Virus record (IMG/VR): IMGVR_UViG_3300036782_000013 | Location: 1-49,115 of that record | Direction: 5' to 3' (one strand) | Origin: a virus | Length of the DNA: 49,115 nt | Shown: positions 21,176 through 29,490 of the stretch, in pieces | How positions within the stretch are numbered: position 1 is the stretch's first letter | Layout: every line of letters starts with the position of its first letter | The notes under the pieces: generated by a model | Seen by the model: the letters and a program-made list of their open reading frames with translations, nothing else | Databases searched by the model: none | Told to the model about the DNA's origin: nothing | Made by a program: the position numbers and the translations under genes

Positions 21176-21203
21176 TTGATTTTGAGTTTTGGAAGTGTAT
21201 ATT
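21176..21203 (+). promoter_or_regulatory. Late promoter pR' candidate
   Basis: TTGATT (21176-21181) and TATATT (21198-21203) are spaced 16 bp just after the Q-like gene. A second reading uses an extended TGC-TATATG element at 21204-21212. Either promoter would start transcription about 35 bp before a terminator, as in lambda pR'/tR'. Confidence 0.5.
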
Positions 21204-21245
21204 TGCTATATGCTCGGGAGCGTAAAGCGAAGAGCGGGACTTAGA

Positions 21246-21275
21246 GGCTGGCAGAATTGCTGGCCTTTTTGTTTT
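21246..21275 (+). terminator. tR'-like terminator
   Basis: GGCTGGCA (21246-21253) pairs with TGCTGGCC (21258-21265, two wobbles) around GAAT, followed by TTTTTGTTTT. Its position about 35-45 bp after the predicted late promoter start fits a Q-controlled terminator. Confidence 0.75.
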
Positions 21276-21761
21276 CCGGCATAGACCGGCATGAAGACCT
21301 CACATTGAGGCCGCGATCAGGAAAGTCGCGCTGTCATTTTAAATAAGCACCTATCCCACGCCGACACCTTCGGCATTCCTACCTCACTGCCATCATCGGC
21401 ACCGTGGGGCGCATTCCTGCGCCTGATGCTTATCCTATTCGCCCGAGAGTGGCCACTATCCAAGTGCTTAGGCCGCCACTTAAAGGCAACCAAACTTAGC
21501 CCACGTCAATATCAGTCAGACGCCCTCAAAAACACTCCTTGTCAGCTCCGTGACTACGGCGTGAGGCTAACCAAATCGTGAAGATGGGCTACCGGCAGTA
21601 GCGTCAACTACTACCGGTCATCCCGCCCATGACTCTAATCATGAGCAGAACCAAAGGCCCAGCCCGTCCGCGCGGACTGGATCAACATAGTCGCTGCTTT
21701 TAATAACAACAACTAGAACAGGCCAAAAGCTTGATCGGCAGCGCCTTTTGGGGCTAAGCGA
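21276..21761 (+). other. Late leader region without a credible gene
   Basis: The 486 bp between tR' and the holin carry no ORF with a ribosome site. They contain a strong imperfect hairpin: ACCGGCAGTAG (21591-21601) with CTACTACCGGT (21608-21618), extended by ATGGGC (21584-21589) with GCCCAT (21625-21630). There is also a 12-bp palindrome GTCCGCGCGGAC at 21666-21677. It may be a structured 5' UTR or a small RNA. Confidence 0.5.
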
Positions 21762-22085
21762 ATGAAAATGAATCCAGATAATGACCCTAATAATATTGCC
21801 GGTGTTTCATGGCTCATCCTGTTCGGCATGTCCTGTTGGGGCGGCTTGGTGCGATATCTAATCGACATCAAACAAAACAAAACAACCTGGAGCTGGATTA
21901 ACGGTCTGGCTCAAATAGTGGTATCCGGTTTTGCTGGCATCCTCAGTGGGCTGATAAGCATCAGTTCCGGCCTTGACCCGTACTGGACATTATTCTGCGC
22001 TGGCATTAGTGGTGCGATGGGTAGTGTGGCGATCACCTATTTCTGGGAAAGATTTTCGGGAGCAAAGAGCAATGGAAATCAGTGA
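21762..22085 (+). CDS. Holin (class II/III-like), 107 aa
   Basis: An inner-membrane protein that should form the lysis pore. Three hydrophobic segments are visible (about residues 14-30, 44-66 and 72-92) with short charged loops (DIKQNKTTW), and the C-terminus is basic. It is the first gene of a lysis cassette followed by lysozyme and Rz/Rz1. The family resembles HP1-type phage holins (LysS-like). The 3' end overlaps the lysozyme start by 14 bp. Confidence 0.8.
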   Translation: MKMNPDNDPNNIAGVSWLILFGMSCWGGLVRYLIDIKQNKTTWSWINGLAQIVVSGFAGILSGLISISSGLDPYWTLFCAGISGAMGSVAITYFWERFSGAKSNGNQ

Positions 22086-22512
22086 AACCGGAATCGACCT
22101 GATCAAGAGATTTGAAGGCTGTGAGTTGAAGGCATACCAAGATTCTGTTGGTGTGTGGACTATTGGCTACGGCTGGACGCACCCTGTTAATGGGCGGAAA
22201 GTTGGCGCAGGTATGGTTATCACTCAAGCCACCGCAGAGAGTCTTTTGCGTGAAGGTGTGAAGCCATTTGCTGACGGGGTATCAAAACTCGTCACTGTTA
22301 CAATCAACCAAAATCAATTCGATGCTCTAGTGAGCTTCGCCTACAACCTTGGCCTTGGGTCACTTAAAGGCTCAACCCTATTAGAGATGCTCAATGCAGG
22401 CAACAAAAAAGGCGCTGCCGATGAGTTTCTCAAGTGGTGCCGCGCTGGCGGGAAAATCCTCAATGGCCTAGTTAAGCGCCGCACTGCGGAGCGGGAGTTA
22501 TTCCTCCAATGA
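22072..22512 (+). CDS. Endolysin, T4/P22-type lysozyme (GH24), 146 aa
   Basis: This muramidase cleaves N-acetylmuramic acid-N-acetylglucosamine bonds of peptidoglycan. The catalytic triad Glu15, Asp24 and Thr30 has the exact E-8-D-5-T spacing of T4 lysozyme, within FEGCELKAYQDSVGVWTIGY. The C-terminal RRTAERELF helix is also conserved. No N-terminal signal-anchor is present, so release depends on the holin. I start at the ATG at 22072 rather than the longer upstream reading that overlaps the holin. Confidence 0.95.
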   Translation: MEISETGIDLIKRFEGCELKAYQDSVGVWTIGYGWTHPVNGRKVGAGMVITQATAESLLREGVKPFADGVSKLVTVTINQNQFDALVSFAYNLGLGSLKGSTLLEMLNAGNKKGAADEFLKWCRAGGKILNGLVKRRTAERELFLQ

Positions 22513-22724
22513 AACTCGTAGATGACTGGCACAAAGCCTGGAAATACTTCTCTGTCCAATGCCTGACTCTGGCCGGAGCAATTAGCATTAGTTGGGCCAC
22601 ATACGGCGACATCATTAAACAGTACATACCGGCTCAGTATATGCCGTGGATCATCGGAGTCGTCTCAGTAGCTGGGTTGGTTGGTCGCTTCGTAGACCAG
22701 CAGAAACCGGACAAGCCGCAATGA
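22509..22724 (+). CDS. Second lysis membrane protein (holin/antiholin-like, DUF7940-type), 71 aa
   Basis: The protein begins MKLVDDWHKAWKYFSVQCLT, then has two hydrophobic segments (LAGAISISWATYG and MPWIIGVVSVAGLVG) and the GRFVDQQKP tail seen in a common phage membrane family placed after the lysozyme. It overlaps lysozyme and Rz by 4 bp each. It may be an accessory holin or antiholin. Confidence 0.7.
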   Translation: MKLVDDWHKAWKYFSVQCLTLAGAISISWATYGDIIKQYIPAQYMPWIIGVVSVAGLVGRFVDQQKPDKPQ

Positions 22725-23131
22725 GCATCCTTCTGTTACTACGCACCTACTGGAAACAGTTCGCTCTCGCCGCTTTGGTGATTGTGTTCCTCGGCGCTTG
22801 TTGGCTGGCAAGTCACTATCACGCTACAGCAACACAGCTCGCTAAAGACAAGACAGACCTGCTGGCACAAATAACAAGCCAGCAAGCCATCATCACAAAA
22901 CAGATTCAACAGGCGCAGCAGTTCAACTCGATCGCCGCAGGAGTCGAAAGTGAAAAGCAACAGACAACTGACACCGGCGAAGCAGTCCGGGTGGTGTACA
23001 AGACCAAGATGGCAAGCGCTCCCTGCACTATCAGCCCTGTTAATAGCGATGTGTCTATCGGCTTGTACAACCACGCAAGTAAAGTACGTGGCGGCCCCGG
23101 TAACTCCAATCCCGGAAAGTCTGACCGCTAA
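22721..23131 (+). CDS. Rz: Rz inner-membrane spanin, 136 aa
   Basis: The i-spanin anchors in the inner membrane and reaches through the periplasm to Rz1. It has a signal-anchor at about residues 14-34 (FALAALVIVFLGACWLASHY) followed by a periplasmic helix (TATQLAKDKTDLLAQ, then KQIQQAQQF). I start at the ATG at 22721 that overlaps the preceding stop. The out-of-frame Rz1 gene lies in its 3' half. Confidence 0.88.
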   Translation: MSILLLLRTYWKQFALAALVIVFLGACWLASHYHATATQLAKDKTDLLAQITSQQAIITKQIQQAQQFNSIAAGVESEKQQTTDTGEAVRVVYKTKMASAPCTISPVNSDVSIGLYNHASKVRGGPGNSNPGKSDR

Positions 23132-23270
23132 CTGCACTCCTCCATTACCCGAGCAACCATTAACCTACGGCGGCGCGGTTCTCTACTCAGACCAGCTGCT
23201 GGACGTGATTGATAACTGCAATCGCGACAAGGCAGGCATTCGGACGATAGAAGCTGAGAGGCAGAAATGA
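22950..23270 (+). CDS. Rz1: Rz1 outer-membrane spanin lipoprotein, 106 aa
   Basis: It is encoded in another frame, beginning inside Rz and ending 139 bp beyond it. A hydrophobic signal with a lipobox (LSALLIAMCLSAC, Cys39) marks an outer-membrane lipoprotein, followed by proline-rich VAAPVTPIPESL. The start is probably GTG at 22950, which has AGGAG 5 bp upstream. No ATG lies in the right place. It pairs with Rz to fuse the membranes at lysis. Confidence 0.8.
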   Translation: MKSNRQLTPAKQSGWCTRPRWQALPALSALLIAMCLSACTTTQVKYVAAPVTPIPESLTANCTPPLPEQPLTYGGAVLYSDQLLDVIDNCNRDKAGIRTIEAERQK

Positions 23271-23431
23271 AGCTTGTTGTTAGCATAAGTATAAAATGGT
23301 GGGTGGTGCCATACCTGACATCCTTGCGAATATTCTGCCAAACATTTGGTTCCGAACCAAACTATGAAGTGATAGGCAACTTTGTCGCAAACCACGGAAT
23401 AAAAATAAGCAAACCATTCTCATCCAAATAA
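23267..23431 (+). CDS. Small hypothetical protein, 54 aa
   Basis: Begins MKLVVSISIKWWVVPYLTSL with GAGAGG upstream, overlapping Rz1 by 4 bp. A hydrophobic N-terminal half precedes a basic end. Proteins with this start occur after Rz1 in other lambdoid prophages. No function is known. Confidence 0.65.
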   Translation: MKLVVSISIKWWVVPYLTSLRIFCQTFGSEPNYEVIGNFVANHGIKISKPFSSK

Positions 23432-23590
23432 TGGCGAAGAAAACACCCTATATGGCGTAATCACCCATTTACACCCTAAAGCGAGTAAACGAAATGGGTA
23501 ACAACGGGACTATCTCCTTAGTAAATCCCGCATCGGTGTCAGAGCTAAGCTACCTGACCGTCAGCTCCACGAAACGGAGCACACAACAAT

Positions 23591-23764
23591 ATGAATATTC
23601 CAAAGCCGGAGCTACCTGTCGCAGGTCAGATGATATGCGTCGAGTGTTCATTTTGTTGTGATGACGCCAGTTGGTTACTGGTATCGGATTGGGCCATTAC
23701 TACCCCGAGTGGAGAAACGAACTTCCACCCATCACTACCTCTGTATTACCACTCAAAGGGGTGA
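23591..23764 (+). CDS. Doubtful ORF, 57 aa, in a 435-bp interval
   Basis: The interval 23432-23866 holds two overlapping candidates. One frame begins MNIPKPELPVAGQMICVECS (23591-23764, weak GGAG 12 bp upstream, with several cysteines). The other begins MGNNGTISLVNPASVSELSY (23494-23661). A GGGG run at the end of the first could hide a frameshift, since the frame to the right reads on to 23907. I prefer the first, at low confidence. Confidence 0.3.
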   Translation: MNIPKPELPVAGQMICVECSFCCDDASWLLVSDWAITTPSGETNFHPSLPLYYHSKG

Positions 23765-23866
23765 TCCATAGTCTTAATGGCTGTGACTACAGCAAGTGGT
23801 TTAGCCATGCTGTGAAGCATCGCGACTACTGCGCCAATTCAGATAATCACCCTCCGAGAGATAATC

Positions 23867-24994
23867 ATGTCACAGCCAAAAATCACTACCGAACAGCTGA
23901 AGGCTGAGCTTTCAGTTGGGATGACGAGTAAGCAGATCGCCAGAAAATATAACGTTCATGTTCGCCGGGTGCAGGAACGCAAGGCATCGCTGGCTAAGTC
24001 TGGATTTAGTCCAGAGCATGACATGACACACATGGTGCCGGATGGGTTCAAAGTTGGCGGAGTATCGACCTATTACAACAAAGACGGCAAGCCAACAGCA
24101 CAGTGGGTTAAATCCTCAATTGACGCAGAGCGCCAATTTGAGTTGATGCAGGTTGCTGCGAAAGCCCTGGCAGAAGACCTGCCAAAGATGAAGCCGGTTA
24201 CAGCGCCTGAAATTGCAGATCAGCACCTACTCAACACTTACATCATCAGCGACTATCATCTTGGCATGCTGGCTGATGAAGACGAGTCTGGTGATGATTG
24301 GGATATTAAAATAGCAGAAAGACTGCTAATGAAATGGTTTAATGCCGCTATCGCATTGGCACCGAACTCAAGTGAAGCAGTGTTATGCCTGTTGGGCGAC
24401 ACGTTACACTTTGACGGGATGGAGGCCAAGACACCAACAAGTGGTCACATCCTGGATGCTGATAGTAGGTTCCATAAGGTTGTCGATGTGGCAATACGCA
24501 TCATCAATATCGTTTGCCAAATGCTGCTGAAGAAACACCAGAAGCTAAAGCTGATAATTGCTACCGGCAATCACGACATTGCATCAAGCGTGTGGCTACG
24601 AGCAATGTTCGCGGCTCTTTACAGTAACGAGCCAAGAATGGAAGTCGATAAAAGTCCCGATAACTATCAGTGTGTGGAGTTCGGCAAAACAAGCTTATTC
24701 TTCCATCACGCCCACCGAGCCAACTTCGATCGGATGGAGCAAGTATTCGTAGCCAAGTTCCGCGAAGTGTTTGGTCGCACCAAATTTTCCTATGCACATT
24801 GTGGTCACCTTCATCATGCCAAGCTCAAAGAGAGCAACATGATGATTACCGAGCAGCACCGCACGTTAGCCGCAAAAGATGCGTACAGCAGCCAGGGTGG
24901 TTACATGTCTGGCCGAAGCGCATCAGTTATTACCTACTCTTCGGAGTACGGAGAGGTGTCACGCCTCACTATCTCACCAGACATGCTGAAATAA
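23867..24994 (+). CDS. Calcineurin-like metallophosphoesterase with N-terminal HTH, 375 aa
   Basis: A two-metal phosphoesterase whose substrate cannot be read from sequence. The N-terminal ~45 residues form a helix-turn-helix (TSKQIARKYNVHVRRVQE). The catalytic domain shows D129-x-H131 (ISDYHLG), GDTLHFDG, GNHD at 234-237, and GHLHH from 313. It lies between lysis and packaging genes, where this family also occurs in other myovirus-like prophages. A role in DNA processing or nucleic-acid end repair during packaging is possible. Confidence 0.85.
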   Translation: MSQPKITTEQLKAELSVGMTSKQIARKYNVHVRRVQERKASLAKSGFSPEHDMTHMVPDGFKVGGVSTYYNKDGKPTAQWVKSSIDAERQFELMQVAAKALAEDLPKMKPVTAPEIADQHLLNTYIISDYHLGMLADEDESGDDWDIKIAERLLMKWFNAAIALAPNSSEAVLCLLGDTLHFDGMEAKTPTSGHILDADSRFHKVVDVAIRIINIVCQMLLKKHQKLKLIIATGNHDIASSVWLRAMFAALYSNEPRMEVDKSPDNYQCVEFGKTSLFFHHAHRANFDRMEQVFVAKFREVFGRTKFSYAHCGHLHHAKLKESNMMITEQHRTLAAKDAYSSQGGYMSGRSASVITYSSEYGEVSRLTISPDMLK

Positions 24995-25010
24995 CCTCTT
25001 GGAGGTGCCT

Positions 25011-25205
25011 ATGGATGATTATGACGAAGGAGTTCGCTATTTTGACACTCATCCACTGATAGGCCGAGATATGTGGATCACTTCCGCTGACATCAAAATT
25101 CACGTTACTGACGTATGGCTAGAGTGTGGAGAAATCTACATCGGCGGAAGCGTTGGTGACGAATCATTCTTTGCCCTGGCAGACCTTGCCCAAACAATTC
25201 ATTGA
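25011..25205 (+). CDS. Hypothetical protein, 64 aa
   Basis: I start at the ATG at 25011 because TTGGAGGTG lies 5 bp upstream. The acidic protein begins MDDYDEGVRYFDTHPLIG and contains two likely beta hairpins. It precedes the head fiber gene. Function unknown. Confidence 0.6.
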   Translation: MDDYDEGVRYFDTHPLIGRDMWITSADIKIHVTDVWLECGEIYIGGSVGDESFFALADLAQTIH

Positions 25206-25215
25206 GGATTACCCA

Positions 25216-25443
25216 ATGCCACAACGTGTAATTGCACAATCAGGCGCATCAGTCACCGTTGCCACGCCAGCAGACATTTCTGGCGCGGCATATGTATTAC
25301 CTGCAGCAACAACAACTGTAATCGGCGGCGTAAAAAAATCAGCAACTGTAGCCGACTGCACGGTAGCAGCTGATGGGACAAGTGCGGGAACTCAGCTAAA
25401 TGCATTGTTAACAGCATTAAGAGCTGCCGGTATCATCGTTTAA
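25216..25443 (+). CDS. Head fiber protein (Phage_fiber_2-like), 75 aa
   Basis: The sequence SGAAYVLPAATTTVIGGVKK is followed by VADCTVAADGTS and a leucine/alanine-rich C-terminal helix. This matches the short head-fiber-type proteins found beside terminase genes and related to phi29 gp8.5. They decorate the capsid surface. A GAGG ribosome site precedes the ATG at 25216. Confidence 0.75.
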   Translation: MPQRVIAQSGASVTVATPADISGAAYVLPAATTTVIGGVKKSATVADCTVAADGTSAGTQLNALLTALRAAGIIV

Positions 25444-25501
25444 TGAATTAAATATCGCGAAGTGAGAAACACTCACCGAACCAAAAGTGGAAAATACTGA
25501 A

Positions 25502-25912
25502 ATGAGCCTGACACAGAAACAAGAAACATTCTGTCAGGCATACATCGAGACGGGTAATGCTTCTGAGGCTTATCGGACGGCGTATGCTGCTGACCAGATG
25601 AAACCAGAGACCGTCAACAGAAAAGCAAAAGAGCTCTACGATAACGGCAAGATAACGGCAAGGATTAAGGAATTGCAAGGGGAAATCAAGCGGCGGCATA
25701 ATGTCACGGTTGACTCTTTAATTCTCGAGTTAGAAGAGGCTAGGAAAGCAGCGTTAACAGCCGAAACGCCTCAATCGTCTGCAGCCGTGGCAGCGACTAT
25801 GGGAAAGGCCAAACTAACCGGGCTCGATAAGCAGGTGATAGAACTTCACGGTTCACTTGGTCTAAGTATCAATAAACCATTATCGGCGCTATTCGAAGAT
25901 GACAGCGATTAA
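25502..25912 (+). CDS. terS: Terminase small subunit, 136 aa
   Basis: Recognises the packaging site and presents DNA to the large subunit. It shows the Terminase_2 pattern: [20 protein letters not shown] with AYRTAY, a helical middle, and [18 protein letters not shown] start at the ATG at 25502, though a GTG at 25487 is possible. Its stop overlaps the large-subunit start by 14 bp. Confidence 0.9.
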   Translation: MSLTQKQETFCQAYIETGNASEAYRTAYAADQMKPETVNRKAKELYDNGKITARIKELQGEIKRRHNVTVDSLILELEEARKAALTAETPQSSAAVAATMGKAKLTGLDKQVIELHGSLGLSINKPLSALFEDDSD

Positions 25913-27269
25913 TCCTATCTTCCGTCCATTCATCACCCCTCATCGATATAAAGTCGCCAAGGGTGGGCGAGGCAGTGGCAAGTCGTGGACGATCGCCAGA
26001 CTACTGATAGAAATATCACGGCGCAGTCACTACCGATTCCTCTGCGCCCGTGAATTGCAAAACTCCATGAGCGATTCTGTTATACGCTTGCTCGATGACA
26101 CCATAGCGAGAGAAGGATATCAGGCGGAGTTCGAGGTGCTAAGAAATGGCATTCGCCATCTAATCACTGGTAGTGAGTTCATGTTCTATGGCATCAAGAA
26201 TAATCCAACAAAAATTAAGTCACTTGAAGGCATAGATATTTGCTGGATGGAAGAGGCCGAGGCGGTTACGAAAGAATCGTGGGATATCTTGATCCCAACC
26301 ATCCGAAAGCCAGGAAGTGAAATATGGGTGAGCTATAACCCGAAAAACATCCTAGACGACACGCATCAGCGCTTCGTTATTTCCCCTCCCGATGATATTT
26401 GCTTGTTAACTGTGAATCATAGTGACAACCCACATTTCCCTGAAGTTCTCAGGCTGGAAATGGAGGAGTGCAAGCGCAAGGACTATGACCTCTACCTGCA
26501 TATCTGGGAAGGCGAACCAGTTGCAGATAGCGACATGGCAATAATCAAGCCATCGTGGATTGCTGCAGCGATAGACGCTCATAAGTTGATTGGTTTCTCA
26601 GCATCTGGCCGCAAACGCGTTGGTTTCGACGTGGCTGATGAGGGGGAAGATAGCAATGCCACAACGCTAGCTCACGGCTCTGTCGTTCTTGATTGCCAAC
26701 AGTGGCACAAGGGCGATGTCATCACATCATCTGACCGCGTTAAAACCTACGCAGAAAGCGTCACAGCAAGTGAAATCGTATATGACTCCATTGGCGTAGG
26801 TGCGGGAGTGAAAGCCCACCTTAAGCGCGTATGTTCCATTCCTTCCAGTGGATTCAATGCTGGCTCGGCCGTATTTAAACCAGACGCAAAATATGCAGAT
26901 GGTAAGACCAATAAAGACATGTTCTCAAACATTAAGGCTCAGGCATGGTGGGGTGTGCGCGATCGCTTCTTCAATACGTGGCGAGTGGTCAAACATCTTG
27001 AGGCCAACCCTAATGACAAAGAATTCATCAAGCAATTCTCAGATGACCAATTAATCAGCCTTAGCTCAGATATCAAGCAACTTGAATATCTCAAGGCTGA
27101 ATTGTCTCGTCCATGGGTTGATTACGACAATAACGGCCGTGTGAAGGTTGAAAGCAAGAAAGACATGAAAAAGCGTGGCATACCATCACCCAATATGGCC
27201 GATTCGCTAATCATGGCATTTGCCCCGGCGCACAAACCATTCCACATTCCTGACGAGATACTGCAATGA
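25899..27269 (+). CDS. terL: Terminase large subunit (PBSX/Terminase_3-like), 456 aa
   Basis: ATP-driven packaging motor and nuclease. Walker A GGRGSGKS lies at residues 22-29, a Walker B/catalytic DICWMEEAE follows at about 113-121, and SYNP marks motif III. The C-terminal nuclease has acidic clusters in [22 protein letters not shown] and [11 protein letters not shown]. The length is normal. The type of end produced (cos or headful) cannot be decided from sequence. Confidence 0.95.
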   Translation: MTAINPIFRPFITPHRYKVAKGGRGSGKSWTIARLLIEISRRSHYRFLCARELQNSMSDSVIRLLDDTIAREGYQAEFEVLRNGIRHLITGSEFMFYGIKNNPTKIKSLEGIDICWMEEAEAVTKESWDILIPTIRKPGSEIWVSYNPKNILDDTHQRFVISPPDDICLLTVNHSDNPHFPEVLRLEMEECKRKDYDLYLHIWEGEPVADSDMAIIKPSWIAAAIDAHKLIGFSASGRKRVGFDVADEGEDSNATTLAHGSVVLDCQQWHKGDVITSSDRVKTYAESVTASEIVYDSIGVGAGVKAHLKRVCSIPSSGFNAGSAVFKPDAKYADGKTNKDMFSNIKAQAWWGVRDRFFNTWRVVKHLEANPNDKEFIKQFSDDQLISLSSDIKQLEYLKAELSRPWVDYDNNGRVKVESKKDMKKRGIPSPNMADSLIMAFAPAHKPFHIPDEILQ

Positions 27270-28693
27270 CAAGACGCAAGCAGCCAGTGCAAACCTCTCG
27301 GCGGGAGGTGGCAAAGATTACACAGGCACACTTGGATGGCGCATCCGCAGCCAATGATGAGAAACCTTTCGCTGAGTTTAAAAGGTACGAGCCATTGCCA
27401 GGTGTGATACCTGACGCAAAAAAAGACGCTGCGCTCGCCATGGATTCAACCCCATATGATGTGCTTAATAGCATGTCTATCGGCAATGAATATTCAGGAT
27501 TTCGTGGCTATCCAATTCTGGCAACGATGTCTCAACAAGTAGAGTACGCGAACATGCATACCGTCATGGCTGACGAGATGACGCGTAACTGGATAGAGGT
27601 GAAGAGCTCAGAAGAAGGCGATCCAGACATCGAATTGATGGAAGATGCTCTTGAGAAGTATGATGTGAAACGCCTTATTCATGAAGCTGTTAAGCAAGAT
27701 TCAATGTTTGGTGTTGCTCACGTATACATTGATGTAGGCGTCAACCAAGATGACGTGGAGTTAGGTAAACCACTATTTCTTGATCCTCGCAAAATCCCAA
27801 AAGGCTCACTAAAAGGGATGCGAGTTGTGGACCCGACGTGGATTTATCCGGCTATGTACAATACTAGATGGCCGTTAGCTGATGATTTCTACAAGCCCCA
27901 GGCATGGTTCGTTATGGGGCAAACGGTGCATGAGTCACGTTTTATAGACATCATAAGTCGACCGGTGCCTGATATCCTGAAGCCGTCCTACAACTTCGGT
28001 GGGCTATCACTGACGCAATTGATGGAGGATTATGTTTGCGACTGGCGAGAGGCCAAGAAGAACGTTATCAAAATCATCAAGACATTGAGGATGCGAGCCC
28101 TTAAAACCGATATGGATGCAAGGCTCGAATCGCCAGGGGAGTTTGATAAACGCATCAAAATGTTCACCAAGTATCAGGATAATTTCGGTATCTGGGCATT
28201 GGATAATGCAGAGGACTTGCTTCATCAGCAAACATCTCTAAGCGAACTATCGAACCTGCTTTCGAACTATCAAGATCAGATGTGTATCCCCGCTCGCATC
28301 ACGAACTTAAAGCTTCTGGGAAATGCCCCAGCAGGCCTCAATGCTAGTGGAGACTCAGAGCTTGAAACATGGCACGAGACCATCTCTGGCATGCAGGAGC
28401 GTGACATTCGCCGGGCATTGGAAAACATCTTCAAGATTATCCAGCTTTCAGAGTTCGGTGGAATAAAAGAAAAAATATTCTTCGAATTCAAACCACTTGA
28501 TGAAATTAGCGAGAAAGAAAAAGCTGAAATCGCTGAAATCAGAGTTAGAACGGTTACGGACGCAGCCAATTCAATGCTGGTTAGTTCTCTAGAGGGGCGA
28601 GATGCTCTGTCAAGCATCGCTGGCGCTGGATTCGAAAACTTGAAGGGTGACTATGAGCCGGAAGAAGAAGACCCTGAGAGCGGTAAACTATAA
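27266..28693 (+). CDS. Portal protein, DUF1073-type, 475 aa
   Basis: The dodecameric portal through which DNA enters the head. The sequence ([20 protein letters not shown], then [16 protein letters not shown], then [10 protein letters not shown] and [18 protein letters not shown]) matches the DUF1073 portals of lambdoid myovirus-like phages. Databases sometimes call this domain Acb1-like (anti-CBASS), but this protein is portal in length and position. It overlaps terL by 4 bp and the Mu F-like gene by 41 bp. Confidence 0.9.
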   Translation: MTRRKQPVQTSRREVAKITQAHLDGASAANDEKPFAEFKRYEPLPGVIPDAKKDAALAMDSTPYDVLNSMSIGNEYSGFRGYPILATMSQQVEYANMHTVMADEMTRNWIEVKSSEEGDPDIELMEDALEKYDVKRLIHEAVKQDSMFGVAHVYIDVGVNQDDVELGKPLFLDPRKIPKGSLKGMRVVDPTWIYPAMYNTRWPLADDFYKPQAWFVMGQTVHESRFIDIISRPVPDILKPSYNFGGLSLTQLMEDYVCDWREAKKNVIKIIKTLRMRALKTDMDARLESPGEFDKRIKMFTKYQDNFGIWALDNAEDLLHQQTSLSELSNLLSNYQDQMCIPARITNLKLLGNAPAGLNASGDSELETWHETISGMQERDIRRALENIFKIIQLSEFGGIKEKIFFEFKPLDEISEKEKAEIAEIRVRTVTDAANSMLVSSLEGRDALSSIAGAGFENLKGDYEPEEEDPESGKL

Positions 28694-29441
28694 CGCCGGT
28701 AATATCATCTGGTATCGCGATGAGCTATTGATGCTTATTGGCGAGATGAATGATGACGTAAAGGGGAAAATAATTCCTATTTTCGTAGATCACCCGCTCG
28801 CCATGGATGCGAATCCCATTCAGTTAATTCGAAGTGCGTTGAGGTCGCTGGCCAAGAAGTGGATCGAGCGATTCATTGCAAAAGCAATTCCAACTGCTGA
28901 GGGAATTACCACCAAGACTGGAGAGGCTGTCGATAGGTCGCTCCTGGCATCCGCTCGCAGGGATTCCATGACCATCAATATGCAGTGGACTGAGGCGATG
29001 CTTCAAAAGCGCGACGCAATCATTGCGGAGAACGTAGCGCTTATTCGCTCTATCCCTGAGAAATACTTCACCGATATCGAGTCGATGGTATTCCGCTCTG
29101 TTGCTAAGGGTGGAGATAGAAAAGGATTGGCTGATGAGATTGAGGCAAATTTCGGTAAGAGATATGGCATCACTCGAAGGCGCGCAGAGTTCATAGCGCG
29201 AGACCAAGTGCGCAAGGCAACAAGCGACTTATCCAACGCAAGGCAGCAGGCAGCAGGAATTAAGCGCGGGATATGGCTGCATAGCGGTGGAGGTAACGAG
29301 CCAAGACCTAAGCATGTCCACGCTAATGGCAGAGAGTTTGACCTAGACAAGGGGCTACCTATTGGCGACAAAGGCCAGTATGTGCTGCCGGGGGAAGAGC
29401 CCGGATGCGGATGTACGTGGAAGCCAATATTGCCATTTTAA
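28653..29441 (+). CDS. Minor head/morphogenesis protein, Mu F/SPP1 gp7-like, 262 aa
   Basis: Needed for head assembly in Mu and SPP1. The C-terminal part (RRRAEFIARDQVRKATSDLS, then WLHSGGGNEPRPKHVHANG and PGEEPGCGCTWKPI) is the signature of the Phage_Mu_F domain. I start at the ATG at 28653 with GGGTGA upstream. It overlaps the portal gene, showing coupled translation. It ends just before a terminator. Confidence 0.9.
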   Translation: MSRKKKTLRAVNYNAGNIIWYRDELLMLIGEMNDDVKGKIIPIFVDHPLAMDANPIQLIRSALRSLAKKWIERFIAKAIPTAEGITTKTGEAVDRSLLASARRDSMTINMQWTEAMLQKRDAIIAENVALIRSIPEKYFTDIESMVFRSVAKGGDRKGLADEIEANFGKRYGITRRRAEFIARDQVRKATSDLSNARQQAAGIKRGIWLHSGGGNEPRPKHVHANGREFDLDKGLPIGDKGQYVLPGEEPGCGCTWKPILPF

Positions 29442-29444
29442 ACA

Positions 29445-29466
29445 GGTCGCCTAGGCGGCCTTTTTT
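29445..29466 (+). terminator. Intrinsic terminator between head genes
   Basis: GGTCGC-CTAG-GCGGCC is followed by six T. An almost identical element lies at 45304-45325. It interrupts the late operon, so late transcription must be antiterminated to pass it. Confidence 0.75.
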
Positions 29467-29490
29467 ATTACCAGAAATACAGGAAAGCAA

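Noticed and set aside
23671-23907. 78-aa plus-strand ORF before the metallophosphoesterase
   Set aside because: It starts only at TTG without a ribosome site and overlaps the start of the next gene by 41 bp. It is more likely part of a non-coding or frameshifted interval.
27266-28693. Anti-CBASS Acb1 function for the DUF1073 protein
   Set aside because: The database name of the N-terminal domain invites this, but length, position between terL and the Mu F-like gene, and sequence all indicate portal. I see no separate phosphodiesterase domain.
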